DNA from: Pseudomonas paracarnis
Lineage (GTDB): Bacteria; Pseudomonadota; Gammaproteobacteria; Pseudomonadales; Pseudomonadaceae
DNA length: 64,000 nt
Reading direction: 5' to 3'
Assembly (NCBI RefSeq): GCF_904063055.1
Contig: NZ_CAJFCN010000001.1
Coordinates: forward strand, 1 to 64,000
Part shown: positions 18,562-27,458 of the stretch, piece after piece
Layout: each line of letters starts with the position of its first letter
Position numbering within the stretch: the stretch's first letter is position 1
Notes under the pieces: generated by a model
What the model saw: only the letters and a program-made list of their open reading frames with translations
Databases searched by the model: none
Told to the model about the DNA's origin: nothing
Position numbers and translations under genes: made by a program

Positions 18562-19114
18562 CGAGATCCAAGTCGAAGGCGAAGAACTGCCGCACCTGTT
18601 GCTGGTAGATGACGACGCGACCTTTACCCGCGTGATGGCGCGCGCCATGAGCCGGCGCGGTTTTCGCGTCAGCACTGCAGGCTCTGCCGAAGAGGGCCTG
18701 ACCATCGCCCAGGCCGACCTGCCGGACTACGCCGCCCTCGACCTGAAAATGGACGGCGACTCGGGCCTGGTACTGCTGCCCAAGCTGCTGGAACTCGACC
18801 CGGAAATGCGCGTGGTGATCCTCACCGGTTACTCCAGCATTGCCACCGCCGTCGAGGCGATCAAGCGCGGCGCTTGCAATTACCTGTGCAAACCCGCGGA
18901 TGCCGACGACGTGCTGGCCGCCTTGCTGTCCGAGCATGCCGACCTCGACACCCTGGTGCCGGAAAACCCGATGTCGGTGGACCGCCTGCAGTGGGAACAC
19001 ATCCAGCGCGTGCTGACCGAGCACGAAGGCAATATCTCCGCCACCGCCCGCGCTTTGGGCATGCATCGGCGTACCTTGCAGCGCAAGTTGCAGAAGCGCC
19101 CGGTACGACGCTGA
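18554..19114 (+). CDS. roxR: Redox response regulator RoxR (RegA/PrrA family)
   Basis: DNA-binding regulator paired with RoxS, controlling respiratory and cyanide-tolerance genes in Pseudomonas. The 186-residue protein has an N-terminal receiver domain (LLLVDDDATF acidic pocket; phosphoacceptor Asp in YAALDLKMDGDSG; ILTGYSS; CKPAD lysine) and a C-terminal Fis-type helix-turn-helix (HEGNISATARALGMHRRTLQRKL). The ATG at 18554 has GAGGAGATATCG in front and overlaps the roxS stop, so translation is coupled. Confidence 0.95.
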   Translation: MSDEIQVEGEELPHLLLVDDDATFTRVMARAMSRRGFRVSTAGSAEEGLTIAQADLPDYAALDLKMDGDSGLVLLPKLLELDPEMRVVILTGYSSIATAVEAIKRGACNYLCKPADADDVLAALLSEHADLDTLVPENPMSVDRLQWEHIQRVLTEHEGNISATARALGMHRRTLQRKLQKRPVRR

Positions 19115-19154
19115 ACGGCGACTGAACAACTCGCTTCAGGCTGCACGGACGCAC

Positions 19155-19178
19155 GAACCGATCCCCTATGATCGGTTC
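19155..19178. other. Hairpin between roxR and the ABC transporter gene
   Basis: GAACCGATC pairs with GATCGGTTC, a perfect 9-bp stem with a 6-base loop, 40 bases past roxR. No T-run follows, so it is either a Rho-type pause site, an operator or an RNA-stability element. Confidence 0.35.
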
Positions 19179-19213
19179 AAACGCCTGTGACTTTTTCCTA
19201 CCGAGCCTGAACG

Positions 19214-20938
19214 ATGAATCAGAATGCTGAATATCGCGCGGTCAACGACGCGGTGCGTGGGCAATTCTTCCGCCGAACCTGGGCGATGATCACACCCTAT
19301 TGGCGCAGTGAAGAGAAGGGCAGGGCCTGGCTGCTGCTGGCCGCAGTGATTGGCCTGTCGCTGTTCAGCGTGGCGATCTCCGTGTGGATCAACCACTGGT
19401 ACAAAGACTTCTACAACGCCCTGGAGAAGAAGGACACCGCGGCCTTCTGGCAGTTGATCGGCTATTTCGGCGGGATCGCGGCGGTGGCGATACTCGGTGC
19501 GGTGTACCGCCTTTACCTGACCCAGATGCTGACTATCCGCTGGCGCGCCTGGCTCACCGAAAAACACTTCAGCCGTTGGCTGGCCCACAAGAATTACTAC
19601 CAGCTGGAGCAGGGCGGCTATACCGATAACCCGGACCAGCGGATTTCCGAAGACCTCAACAACTTCACGTCCGGCACCTTGAGCCTGGGCCTTGGGTTGC
19701 TGCGTAACGTGGTCAGCCTGGTGTCATTCTCGATCATCCTGTGGGGTGTCTCGGGCAGCATCGAAGTGTTCGGCGTCACCATCCCCGGTTACATGTTCTG
19801 GTGTGCGTTGCTGTACGCCGCCGTGGGCAGTTGGCTGACGCACCTGATCGGCCGGCGCTTGATTGGCCTGAGCAACCAGCAACAACGCTTTGAAGCGGAC
19901 CTGCGTTTTTCCATGGTGCGGGTGCGTGAGAATGCCGAAAGTATCGCCCTGTACAACGGCGAGCCGAATGAAAGGCAGCGCCTGAGCACCCGCTTCGGCA
20001 AAGTCTGGCAGAACTTCTGGGACATCATGAAAGTGTCCAAGCGCCTGACCTTTTTCACCGCCGGCTACAGCCAGATCGCAATCATCTTCCCCTTTATCGT
20101 CGCCGCGCCGCGCTATTTCACCGGCAAGATCGAGCTGGGCGAGCTGATGCAAATCAACTCGGCGTTCGGCAACGTGCAAGAGAACTTCAGCTGGTTTATC
20201 AACGCCTATTCGGAGCTGGCGACATGGCGCGCCACCAGCGACCGTCTGCTGAGTTTCCAGCAGGCCATGAGCGACAACGAGCAACGCACGCCGGCGATCG
20301 ACGTGCGCCCTGAAGGCGAGCGCCTGGTGATCAAGGACCTGGGCATGGACCTGGCCGACGGCCGTCACCTGCTCACTGATGCCGACATGACCGTGGAGCC
20401 TGGCGAGCGCGTCATGCTCAGCGGGCGTTCCGGCAGCGGCAAGAGCACTTTGCTGCGGGCGATGGGGCATCTGTGGCCCGCCGGTCATGGCAGCATTCGC
20501 TTACCGGCGACGCGCTATCTGTTCCTGCCACAGAAGCCTTACTTGCCGATTGGTACGCTCAAGGCCGTGTTGAGTTATCCACAGGACGACAGCGTCTATC
20601 CGGCAGAACGTTATGCACAGGTCCTGGAGACTTGCCGCCTGCCGCACCTGGTCAATCGCCTGGATGAAGCCAACCACTGGCAACGCATGCTCTCGCCGGG
20701 TGAGCAACAGCGCCTGGCCTTTGCCCGTGCGCTGTTGTTTGCACCGCGATGGCTATACATGGATGAGGCAACCTCGGCCATGGATGAAGAAGACGAAGCA
20801 ACCTTGTACCAGGCGTTGATCGATGAGTTGCCGGGGTTGAGCATCGTCAGCGTCGGCCACCGCAGCAGCCTCAAGCGTTTCCATGGGCGGCATGTGCGCA
20901 TCGACGGTGGGCGGTTGCAGGAACAACAACCGACCTGA
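19214..20938 (+). CDS. Fused ABC transporter (SbmA/BacA-like membrane domain plus ATPase), YddA-type
   Basis: Inner-membrane half-transporter of 574 residues with membrane and ATPase domains in one chain. The N-terminal two thirds match the SbmA/BacA-like ABC membrane family (YWRSEEKGRAWLLL, FYNALEKKD, NPDQRISEDLNNF). The C-terminal domain has Walker A (GRSGSGKST), signature (LSPGEQQRLAFARAL), Walker B (WLYMDEATSAMD) and the H-loop (VGHRSS). Homologues such as E. coli YddA have poorly known substrates; vitamin B12 or peptide transport is known for relatives. It probably forms a homodimer. It follows roxR by 99 bases with a hairpin between, so co-transcription is uncertain. Confidence 0.85.
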   Translation: MNQNAEYRAVNDAVRGQFFRRTWAMITPYWRSEEKGRAWLLLAAVIGLSLFSVAISVWINHWYKDFYNALEKKDTAAFWQLIGYFGGIAAVAILGAVYRLYLTQMLTIRWRAWLTEKHFSRWLAHKNYYQLEQGGYTDNPDQRISEDLNNFTSGTLSLGLGLLRNVVSLVSFSIILWGVSGSIEVFGVTIPGYMFWCALLYAAVGSWLTHLIGRRLIGLSNQQQRFEADLRFSMVRVRENAESIALYNGEPNERQRLSTRFGKVWQNFWDIMKVSKRLTFFTAGYSQIAIIFPFIVAAPRYFTGKIELGELMQINSAFGNVQENFSWFINAYSELATWRATSDRLLSFQQAMSDNEQRTPAIDVRPEGERLVIKDLGMDLADGRHLLTDADMTVEPGERVMLSGRSGSGKSTLLRAMGHLWPAGHGSIRLPATRYLFLPQKPYLPIGTLKAVLSYPQDDSVYPAERYAQVLETCRLPHLVNRLDEANHWQRMLSPGEQQRLAFARALLFAPRWLYMDEATSAMDEEDEATLYQALIDELPGLSIVSVGHRSSLKRFHGRHVRIDGGRLQEQQPT

Positions 20939-20954
20939 ACGCGTGCGCGCTCGA

Positions 20955-21044
20955 TGTGGGAGCCGGGCTTGCCCGCGATGGCGGAGTGTCTGAGGCAGGT
21001 GTGTCAACGGGCACGCCGCTATCGCAGGCAATCCAGCTCCCACA
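20955..21044. repeat. REPIN-type inverted REP pair
   Basis: Two REP sequences in inverted orientation: TGTGGGAGCCGGGCTTGCCC at the left and the imperfect complement ATCGCAGGCAATCCAGCTCC at the right, with a variable spacer. Pseudomonas REPs of this kind are mobilised by RAYT transposases elsewhere in the genome. It lies 3' of the ABC transporter gene. Confidence 0.85.
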
Positions 21045-21080
21045 GGAGGCGGTGTTGTCTGATGATTCAGGCACCTAATA

Positions 21081-21118
21081 AAAAGCCCGGCTGATCATCG
21101 ATCAGCCGGGCTTTTTTA
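21081..21118. terminator. Bidirectional intrinsic terminator
   Basis: GCCCGGCTGATC (21086-21097) and GATCAGCCGGGC (21101-21112) form a perfect 12-bp stem, flanked by A5 on the left and T6 on the right. It serves the convergent ABC transporter and zapG genes. Confidence 0.9.
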
Positions 21119-21133
21119 TTGCCCGAAGATGAC

Positions 21134-21571
21134 TTACTTCTTCAAGCCGTAATGCTCATCCAACATGCCTGGAGCGTTCGGCGTCTTTGGCGCGTAGTCC
21201 CGTGGTGGCTCCTGGTTTTCCCGAGGCGGGGTCAGGCGTTCCCGTGGGGTTTGCGGTGCATCGGAATGCAGCGCGGCCAGCAGGCGCTGGCGGGTGATGT
21301 CGTCGAGGGCCAGGCGGTTAGCGCCATCGGCGAGGTGATCCTGTACTTCCTGGTAGCTCTGGGTGAGCTTCTTGACCAGGGTCGCGGTGCTGTTGAAGTG
21401 GGTAACAACCTCGTTCTGATAACTGTCAAAACGTTCCTGAATGTCATCCAGCTGACGCTGCGTGCGGTTAGGCGCGGCATTCGGCAGCAGGCGGGCAACC
21501 AGGAAACCAATGGCGACACCGGCAACCAGGGCAAGAGTCGGCAACAACCAAACTAAGAGCGAGTGTTCCAC
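21134..21571 (-). CDS. zapG: ZapG (DUF1043, YhcB-like) cell-envelope protein
   Basis: A 145-residue protein with one N-terminal membrane helix (about residues 5-27, LLVWLLPTLALVAGVAIGFLVAR), a coiled-coil region (about 35-85, starting NRTQRQLDDIQERFDSYQNEVV) and a disordered Pro-rich tail. This is the layout of YhcB/ZapG, an inner-membrane protein linked to cell division, elongation and envelope homeostasis in gamma-proteobacteria. The sequence HFNSTATLVKKLTQSYQEVQDHLA is typical. It is monocistronic with its own terminator. Confidence 0.9.
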   Translation of the reverse strand: MEHSLLVWLLPTLALVAGVAIGFLVARLLPNAAPNRTQRQLDDIQERFDSYQNEVVTHFNSTATLVKKLTQSYQEVQDHLADGANRLALDDITRQRLLAALHSDAPQTPRERLTPPRENQEPPRDYAPKTPNAPGMLDEHYGLKK

Positions 21572-21717
21572 GAGTCCTTCCTCTATAAACGGCTTTGCTT
21601 TACGTTAACGGCTCAAACCTGCGCTGTATACCGCGATTAAGCTCGCAATGATGCCATGCACAGACTTTTAGCTAGACGAGTCGACCCCTTGAGAGGTCAC
21701 GGAGTTCATCCTTGCTC

Positions 21718-22347
21718 ATGCGTGAAACCCCCGTTTTGATCGATGGCCCGGCGGGCCAATTGGAAGCCCTGTACCTGGATCACCCCGAACCACGTGGCCT
21801 GGCGCTGGTTTGCCACCCTAACCCGGTGCAGGGTGGCACCATGCTCAATAAAGTCGTCTCGACCCTGCAACGCACTGCCCGCGATGCGGGTTTGATTACT
21901 TTGCGTTTCAATTACCGTGGTGTGGGTGCCAGTGCCGGTACTCACGATATGGCCACCGGTGAGGTCGACGATGCTGAAGCGGCCGCCACCTGGCTGCGTG
22001 AAAAGCACCCGGACCTGCCGATCACCTTGCTCGGTTTTTCCTTCGGCGGTTACGTGGCTGCCAGTCTCGGCGGGCGTTTGGAGGCCAAGGGCGAAAAGCT
22101 CGCGCACCTGTTCATGGTGGCTGCGGCGGTGATGCGCCTGGGCGAGTCGGACGTGCTGCCCCAAGGCTGCCCATTGACCCTGATCCAGCCGGAAAGCGAC
22201 GAAGTGGTCGACCCGCAAGTGGTCTACGCCTGGTCCGCCGCCCTGAAACGCCCCCATGAGCTGCTGAAAGTGGCAGAATGCGGACACTTTTTTCATGGCA
22301 AGCTGACCGATCTCAAGGATCTGGTGCTGCCACGCCTTTCGAATTGA
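21718..22347 (+). CDS. Alpha/beta hydrolase, dienelactone-hydrolase-like
   Basis: Small cytoplasmic alpha/beta hydrolase of 209 residues. It shows the CHPNPVQGGTMLNKVV segment near residue 32, FNYRGVGASAG near 67, the nucleophile elbow GFSFGGYVA (Ser near 108) and a C-terminal histidine in ECGHFFHGKL. The physiological substrate is unknown. Two starts are possible: the ATG at 21718, which homologues appear to use, and a TTG at 21712, which has better spacing (7 bases) from the GGAG at 21701. It lies 16 bases upstream of trpS and probably shares its transcript. Confidence 0.85.
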   Translation: MRETPVLIDGPAGQLEALYLDHPEPRGLALVCHPNPVQGGTMLNKVVSTLQRTARDAGLITLRFNYRGVGASAGTHDMATGEVDDAEAAATWLREKHPDLPITLLGFSFGGYVAASLGGRLEAKGEKLAHLFMVAAAVMRLGESDVLPQGCPLTLIQPESDEVVDPQVVYAWSAALKRPHELLKVAECGHFFHGKLTDLKDLVLPRLSN

Positions 22348-22363
22348 TGACAAGCGATCACCC

Positions 22364-23719
22364 ATGACGACCCGTACCCGTATCCTCACCGGCATCACCA
22401 CCACCGGCACGCCGCACCTGGGCAACTACGCCGGTGCGATTCGCCCGGCGATCCTCGCCAGCGAAGACGCGAATGCCGATTCCTTCTACTTCCTGGCCGA
22501 CTACCACGCCCTGATCAAATGCGATGACCCGCAGCGCATCCAGCGCTCGCGTATGGAAATCGCCGCGACCTGGCTGGCCGGTGGCCTGGATGTGAACCGG
22601 GTGACCTTCTACCGCCAGTCGGACATCCCGGAAATTCCCGAGCTGACCTGGCTGCTGACCTGCGTTGCCGCCAAGGGCCTGCTCAACCGCGCCCATGCCT
22701 ACAAGGCCTCGGTGGACAAGAACGTGGAGAACGGCGAAGACCCAGATGCGGGCATCAGCATGGGCCTGTACAGCTACCCGGTGCTGATGGCCGCGGACAT
22801 CCTGATGTTCAACGCGCACAAGGTGCCGGTGGGCCGCGATCAGATCCAGCACGTGGAAATGGCCCGCGACATCGGCCAGCGTTTCAACCACCTGTTCGGC
22901 AACGGTAAAGAATTCTTCACCATGCCCGAGGCGTTGATCGAAGAAAGCGTGGCCACCTTGCCAGGCCTGGATGGTCGCAAGATGTCCAAGAGCTACGACA
23001 ACACCATCCCGTTGTTCACCAGCGCCAAGGACATGAAGGACGCGATCTCGCGGATCGTCACCGACTCCCGCGCGCCAGGCGAAGCCAAGGACCCGGACAA
23101 TTCGCACCTGTTCACCCTGTACCAGGCGTTCGCGACCAAGGCCCAGGAAGCACAATTCCGTGGCGAGCTACTAGAAGGCCTGGGCTGGGGCGAGGCGAAG
23201 AACCGTCTATTCCAACTGCTCGACGGCCAGCTCGGCGAAGCGCGCGAGCGTTACCACCAACTGATGTCGCGCCCATCGGACATGGAAGACCTGCTGCAGG
23301 TCGGCGCCAAGAAGGCCCGCGCTGTGGCGGCACCGTTCCTGGCCGAGCTGCGTGAAGCGGTGGGCCTGCGTTCGTTCGTCAACCAGGCGGCGGCGCCGGT
23401 CGCCACCAAGAAAAAAGCGGCAAAGGCTGCGCGGTTTGTGAGCTTCCGTGAAGACGATGGCAGCTTCCGCTTCCGCCTGCTGGCGCCTAACGGTGAACAG
23501 CTTCTGGTTTCACGCAAATTTTCTGATGGTAAGTTGGCAGGCGCTGCAACTAAAGATCTTCAGTCGGGTAAGACACTGGATATTCGCGAAGAAGGAACCA
23601 CCTTCAGCGTCTGGCTGGAAGGCTACTGCATCGCAGATGGGCCTTTCTTCGAAGAGATTTCATCTCGCGATGCCGCCATCGCCGCTTTGCGCGCTGCGTT
23701 GACCCCAATCGAGGATTAA
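22364..23719 (+). CDS. trpS: Tryptophan-tRNA ligase (long form)
   Basis: Charges tRNA-Trp with tryptophan. The 451-residue protein has the class I signatures TGTPHLGNYAGAI (HIGH-like, near residue 15) and GRKMSKSYDN (KMSKS, near 205). It is longer than the usual form of about 330 residues because of a C-terminal extension after about residue 345 (a Lys/Ala linker KKKAAKAARF, then a small domain of about 90 residues). Such extensions are seen in Pseudomonas TrpS; their function is not known to me. It is followed by an intrinsic terminator. Confidence 0.95.
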   Translation: MTTRTRILTGITTTGTPHLGNYAGAIRPAILASEDANADSFYFLADYHALIKCDDPQRIQRSRMEIAATWLAGGLDVNRVTFYRQSDIPEIPELTWLLTCVAAKGLLNRAHAYKASVDKNVENGEDPDAGISMGLYSYPVLMAADILMFNAHKVPVGRDQIQHVEMARDIGQRFNHLFGNGKEFFTMPEALIEESVATLPGLDGRKMSKSYDNTIPLFTSAKDMKDAISRIVTDSRAPGEAKDPDNSHLFTLYQAFATKAQEAQFRGELLEGLGWGEAKNRLFQLLDGQLGEARERYHQLMSRPSDMEDLLQVGAKKARAVAAPFLAELREAVGLRSFVNQAAAPVATKKKAAKAARFVSFREDDGSFRFRLLAPNGEQLLVSRKFSDGKLAGAATKDLQSGKTLDIREEGTTFSVWLEGYCIADGPFFEEISSRDAAIAALRAALTPIED

Positions 23720-23747
23720 CCCGACCAAGGGTTGATTGCCATTATCC

Positions 23748-23778
23748 GGGGCCGTCGTTACAGTGTCGGCCCGTTTTT
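23748..23778 (+). terminator. Intrinsic terminator of trpS
   Basis: GGGCCG (23749-23754) pairs with CGGCCC (23767-23772) around a 12-base loop, followed by GTTTTTG. It lies only about 20 bases before the zapE start, so zapE transcription must either initiate within or after it or depend on read-through. Confidence 0.7.
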
Positions 23779-23798
23779 GTTGCCTTGCTAACGAAATT

Positions 23799-24893
23799 AT
23801 GACGCCCCTAGAACGATATCAAGCTGATCTGAAACGCCCCGAGTTCTTCCACGACGCGGCCCAGGAAAATGCCGTGCGTCATTTGCAGCGCCTGTACGAG
23901 GACCTCGTGGCCGCGTCGCAAAGCAAGCCAGGGATGTTCAGCAAGCTGTTTGGCAAGAAAGACCACACGCCGGTCAAGGGCCTGTATTTCTGGGGCGGCG
24001 TGGGTCGGGGCAAGACTTACCTGGTAGACACCTTCTTTGAAGCGCTGCCGTTCAAGGAAAAAGTGCGTACGCACTTCCACCGCTTCATGAAGCGCGTGCA
24101 CGAAGAGATGAAGACCCTGCCGGGCGAGAAAAACCCGCTGACCATCATCGCCAAGCGTTTCGCCCAAGAGGCCCGGGTGATCTGCTTCGATGAATTTTTC
24201 GTCTCCGACATCACCGACGCCATGATCCTTGGCACCCTGATGGAAGAACTATTCAAGAACGGTGTGACCCTGGTGGCCACGTCGAACATCGTGCCCGATG
24301 GCCTGTACAAGGACGGCCTGCAACGTGCGCGCTTCCTGCCGGCCATTGCGCTGATCAAGCAGAACACCGATATCGTCAACGTCGACAGCGGCGTCGACTA
24401 CCGCTTGCGTCATCTGGAGCAAGCCGAGCTGTTCCACTTCCCGCTCAACGAAGCGGCGCACGAAAGCCTGAAGAAAAGCTTCCGTGCGCTGACGCCGGAA
24501 TGCACGCAAGCGGTGGAAAACGACAAGCTGATGATCGAGAACCGCGAAATCATCGCGCTGCGCACCTGCGATGACGTGGCCTGGTTCGAGTTCCGCCAAC
24601 TGTGCGATGGGCCACGCAGCCAGAACGATTACATCGAGCTGGGCAAGATCTTTCACGCCGTGATCTTGAGTGGTGTGGAACAGATGGGCGTGACTACCGA
24701 CGATATCGCCCGACGGTTCATCAACATGGTCGATGAGTTCTACGACCGTAACGTCAAGCTGATCATCTCGGCGGAAGTCGAACTCAAGGACCTCTATACC
24801 GGCGGCCGCTTGAACTTCGAATTCCAGCGCACCTTGAGTCGCCTGCTGGAAATGCAGTCCCACGAGTTCCTGTCGCGCGGCCACAAGCCTTAA
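23799..24893 (+). CDS. zapE: Cell-division ATPase ZapE (AFG1 family)
   Basis: ATPase of the AFG1/ZapE family that associates with the Z-ring under stress. The 364-residue protein begins MTPLERYQADL at 23799; the longer frame covers the trpS terminator and is unlikely. It shows Walker A (GGVGRGKTYL, near residue 72), Walker B (CFDEFFVSDI) and the sensor segment VATSNIVPDGLYKDGLQRARFLP. Only a weak purine stretch (ACGAAA) precedes the ATG. Confidence 0.93.
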   Translation: MTPLERYQADLKRPEFFHDAAQENAVRHLQRLYEDLVAASQSKPGMFSKLFGKKDHTPVKGLYFWGGVGRGKTYLVDTFFEALPFKEKVRTHFHRFMKRVHEEMKTLPGEKNPLTIIAKRFAQEARVICFDEFFVSDITDAMILGTLMEELFKNGVTLVATSNIVPDGLYKDGLQRARFLPAIALIKQNTDIVNVDSGVDYRLRHLEQAELFHFPLNEAAHESLKKSFRALTPECTQAVENDKLMIENREIIALRTCDDVAWFEFRQLCDGPRSQNDYIELGKIFHAVILSGVEQMGVTTDDIARRFINMVDEFYDRNVKLIISAEVELKDLYTGGRLNFEFQRTLSRLLEMQSHEFLSRGHKP

Positions 24894-24920
24894 GCAATCT
24901 CCGGCTCAATGGAGAGCTAA

Positions 24921-25010
24921 TGTGGGAGCCGGGCTTGCCCGCGATGGCGGTGTATCAGTCAATTATAGGTTGGGTGATACACCGTCATCGCAGGCAAGCC
25001 AGCTCCCACA
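24921..25010. repeat. REPIN-type inverted REP pair
   Basis: TGTGGGAGCCGGGCTTGCCC at the left and GCAAGCCAGCTCCCACA at the right, about 90 bases apart, with an inner palindromic spacer (GGTGTATCA ... TGATACACC). It sits between the convergent zapE and AraC-family genes. Confidence 0.85.
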
Positions 25011-25031
25011 ATGGCTTGTGTTGGCCTGGAG

Positions 25032-26027
25032 TCAGGCGGCCTGCTGAAATTGCTGGCGATACTGGTTGGGCGACAACTCCGTGTGCTGCCTGAACAACCG
25101 CGCAAAGAAACTCGCATCGTCGTAACCCACCTCGTAGCTGATGGTCTTGATGCTCTTGCGGCTGCCCGAGAGCAAGCCCTTGGCCGTTTCGATGCGTAGG
25201 CGCTGCAGGTAATGCAGCGGCTTGTCACCGGTGGCGGTCTGGAATCGGCGCATGAAGTTGCGGATGCTCATGCCGTGTTCCCGGGCGACGTCTTCAAAGC
25301 GGAATTTGTCGGCAAAGTGCTCTTCAAGCCAGTGCTGGATCTGCAGGATGATCACGTCCTGATGCAGCTTCTGCCCGCCAAACCCGATCCGCCCCGGTGA
25401 ATAGTTGCGCTGCACCTCATAGAGAATGTCGCGGGCCACCGCCTGGGCGATGTTGGCGCCGCAGAAGCGTTCGATCAGGTAGATATAAAGGTCGCAGGCC
25501 GACGTGGTGCCGCCGGCGCAATACAGGTTATCGGCATCCGTGAGGTGCTTGTCCTGGTTGAGCTGCACCTTGGGGAAGCGCTCTGTGAAGGCATTGAAGA
25601 AGCGCCAGTAGGTGGTCGCCTCCTTGCCATCGAGCAGCCCGGCTTCGGCCAGCCAGAACACCCCGGTGGCCTCGCCGCAGAGAACGGCGCCGCGGGCGTG
25701 CTGGTCGCGCAGCCACGGCAGCACCTGCGGGTAGCGGGAGCACAGGGCATCGAAGTCGTCCCAGAAGGCCGGCAGCACAATGATGTCGGCGTCTTCGAGG
25801 CCGCCGTCCACTGGCATGATCACATCGCTGAAGCTGCGCACGGACTGGCCGTCGGGGCTGACCAGGCGCGTTTCGAACCCTGGGGTCAGGCCCAGCCCTT
25901 GCTGTTTGCCATGGCGCAGGCTGGCGAGATGGAAGAAATCCTTGGCTTGCATGAGGGTTGAAGCGAATACCCGATCAATGGCCAAAATGCTGACGCGCCG
26001 CAACGGCGTGGAGATTTGGTTAGACAT
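25032..26027 (-). CDS. AraC-family transcriptional regulator with DJ-1/PfpI-like N-terminal domain (GlxA type)
   Basis: A 331-residue regulator. Residues 10-190 form a DJ-1/PfpI (class I glutamine amidotransferase-like) domain: IIVLPAFWDD, then GAVLCGEATGVFWLAEAGLLDG with a Cys at the family's elbow position, and YCAGGTTSACDLYIYLIE. Residues 225-325 form two helix-turn-helix motifs of the AraC type (FRFEDVAREHGMSIRNFMRRF; IKTISYEVGYDDASFFARLFRQH). It diverges from an acyl-CoA dehydrogenase gene across 145 bases and could control it. Its ligand is unknown. Confidence 0.88.
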   Translation of the reverse strand: MSNQISTPLRRVSILAIDRVFASTLMQAKDFFHLASLRHGKQQGLGLTPGFETRLVSPDGQSVRSFSDVIMPVDGGLEDADIIVLPAFWDDFDALCSRYPQVLPWLRDQHARGAVLCGEATGVFWLAEAGLLDGKEATTYWRFFNAFTERFPKVQLNQDKHLTDADNLYCAGGTTSACDLYIYLIERFCGANIAQAVARDILYEVQRNYSPGRIGFGGQKLHQDVIILQIQHWLEEHFADKFRFEDVAREHGMSIRNFMRRFQTATGDKPLHYLQRLRIETAKGLLSGSRKSIKTISYEVGYDDASFFARLFRQHTELSPNQYRQQFQQAA

Positions 26028-26172
26028 AATTTCATTTATTCTTATAGGGGAAAGTGGTCACCAGACGGCTGGATCGTCTTATTTTTTGTCGCATGTGTCC
26101 AGTGTCCCGTGACGCCTTCGGGGCATAGGCTCTGTGGGCTCGTCCTTGTCCGACAATCCACGCAGGTGACCC

Positions 26173-27309
26173 ATGATCCCCAGAACCTTGTTCAGCTCGG
26201 AGCACGAACTCTTCCGTGAGAGCGTACGCACTTTCCTCGAAAAGCATGCCGTGCCCTTCCATGGGCAATGGGAAAAGCAGGGCTATATCGACCGTAACTT
26301 GTGGAACCAGGCGGGGGAGGCGGGCATGTTGTGTTCCCACCTGCCAGAGGAGTATGGCGGGCTGGGCGCGGACTTTCTCTATAGCGCGGTGGTGATCGAA
26401 GAAGTCAGCCGCCTGGGTTTGACCGGCATCGGTTTTTCCCTGCATTCGGATATCGTCGCGCCCTACATCCTGCATTACGGCAGTGAAGCGCTGAAGCACA
26501 AGTACCTGCCCCAGTTGATCTCCGGAGAGAGGGTCACAGCCATTGCCATGACCGAGCCGGGCGCCGGTTCCGACCTGCAAGGGGTCAAGACCAGCGCAGT
26601 GCTGGACGGTGACGAGTATGTGATCAACGGCTCCAAGACCTTTATCACCAACGGTTACCTGGCCGATCTGGTGATTGTCGTCGCCAAGACCGACCCCAAG
26701 GCTGGCGCCAAGGGTACCAGTCTGTTCCTGGTGGAAGCCGACACGCCGGGCTTCGACAAAGGTAAGCGCCTGGAGAAAGTTGGCATGAAGGCCCAGGACA
26801 CCTCGGAGCTGTTCTTCCAGGATGTGCGCGTGCCCAAGGAAAATCTGCTGGGCCAGGCGGGCATGGGCTTTGCCTACCTGATGCAAGAGTTGCCGCAAGA
26901 ACGCCTGACCGTGGCGATTGGCGCGCTGTCCTCAGCCGAAGCGGCGTTGCAGTGGACCCTGGACTACACCCGTGAGCGCAAGGCGTTCGGCAAGGCGATC
27001 GCCGACTTCCAGAACACCCGGTTCAAGCTGGCGGAGATGGCCACCGAGATTCAGATTGGCCGTGTGTTTGTCGACCAGTGCATGGCCTTGCATCTGGAAG
27101 GCAAGCTGGACGTGCCCACGGCGGCGATGGCCAAGTACTGGGCCACCGACCTGCAGTGCAAGGTGCTCGATGAGTGCGTGCAGTTGCATGGCGGCTACGG
27201 CTTCATGTGGGAATACCCGATTGCCCGGGCCTGGGCGGATGCGCGGGTGCAGCGCATTTATGCGGGGACCAATGAGATCATGAAGGAGATCATTGCGCGG
27301 GCACTTTGA
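26173..27309 (+). CDS. Acyl-CoA dehydrogenase (long-chain/isovaleryl-type subgroup)
   Basis: FAD enzyme that oxidises an acyl-CoA to the trans-2-enoyl-CoA, 378 residues. Family segments are AMTEPGAGSDLQGVKTSA (near residue 118), YVINGSKTFITNG, FGKAIADFQNTRFKLAEM and QLHGGYGFMWEYPIARAW. The usual medium-chain catalytic Glu near the C-terminus is Ala here (YAGTNEI). A Glu is present in ELPQERLTVA (near residue 240), the position used by long-chain and isovaleryl-CoA dehydrogenases, so it probably belongs to that subgroup. The exact substrate cannot be read from sequence. It is divergent from the AraC-type regulator. Confidence 0.9.
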   Translation: MIPRTLFSSEHELFRESVRTFLEKHAVPFHGQWEKQGYIDRNLWNQAGEAGMLCSHLPEEYGGLGADFLYSAVVIEEVSRLGLTGIGFSLHSDIVAPYILHYGSEALKHKYLPQLISGERVTAIAMTEPGAGSDLQGVKTSAVLDGDEYVINGSKTFITNGYLADLVIVVAKTDPKAGAKGTSLFLVEADTPGFDKGKRLEKVGMKAQDTSELFFQDVRVPKENLLGQAGMGFAYLMQELPQERLTVAIGALSSAEAALQWTLDYTRERKAFGKAIADFQNTRFKLAEMATEIQIGRVFVDQCMALHLEGKLDVPTAAMAKYWATDLQCKVLDECVQLHGGYGFMWEYPIARAWADARVQRIYAGTNEIMKEIIARAL

Positions 27310-27321
27310 TTGTTAGGTGCT

Positions 27322-27458
27322 CTTGATTGATCGTTCCCACGCTCCGCGTGGGAACGCCTCATGTGACGCTCCGCGTCACGACTCTGAAAGCGGACGCAGA
27401 GCGTCCAAGGCGGCATTCCCACGCATAGCGTGGGAATGATCAGTGCGGATCAATCAAG
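27322..27458. repeat. Nested palindromic element between convergent genes
   Basis: Four consecutive palindromes lie inside a perfect 11-bp inverted repeat, CTTGATTGATC (27322-27332) and GATCAATCAAG (27448-27458). The inner ones are GTTCCCACGCTCCGCGTGGGAAC, GTGACGCTCCGCGTCAC, GGACGCAGAGCGTCC and CATTCCCACGCATAGCGTGGGAATG. The GTTCCCACGC...GCGTGGGAAC core is a repeat type seen in P. fluorescens intergenic regions and differs from the GTGGGAGC REPs elsewhere in this window. It could fold as one long cruciform and may also stop transcription from both sides. Confidence 0.75.
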
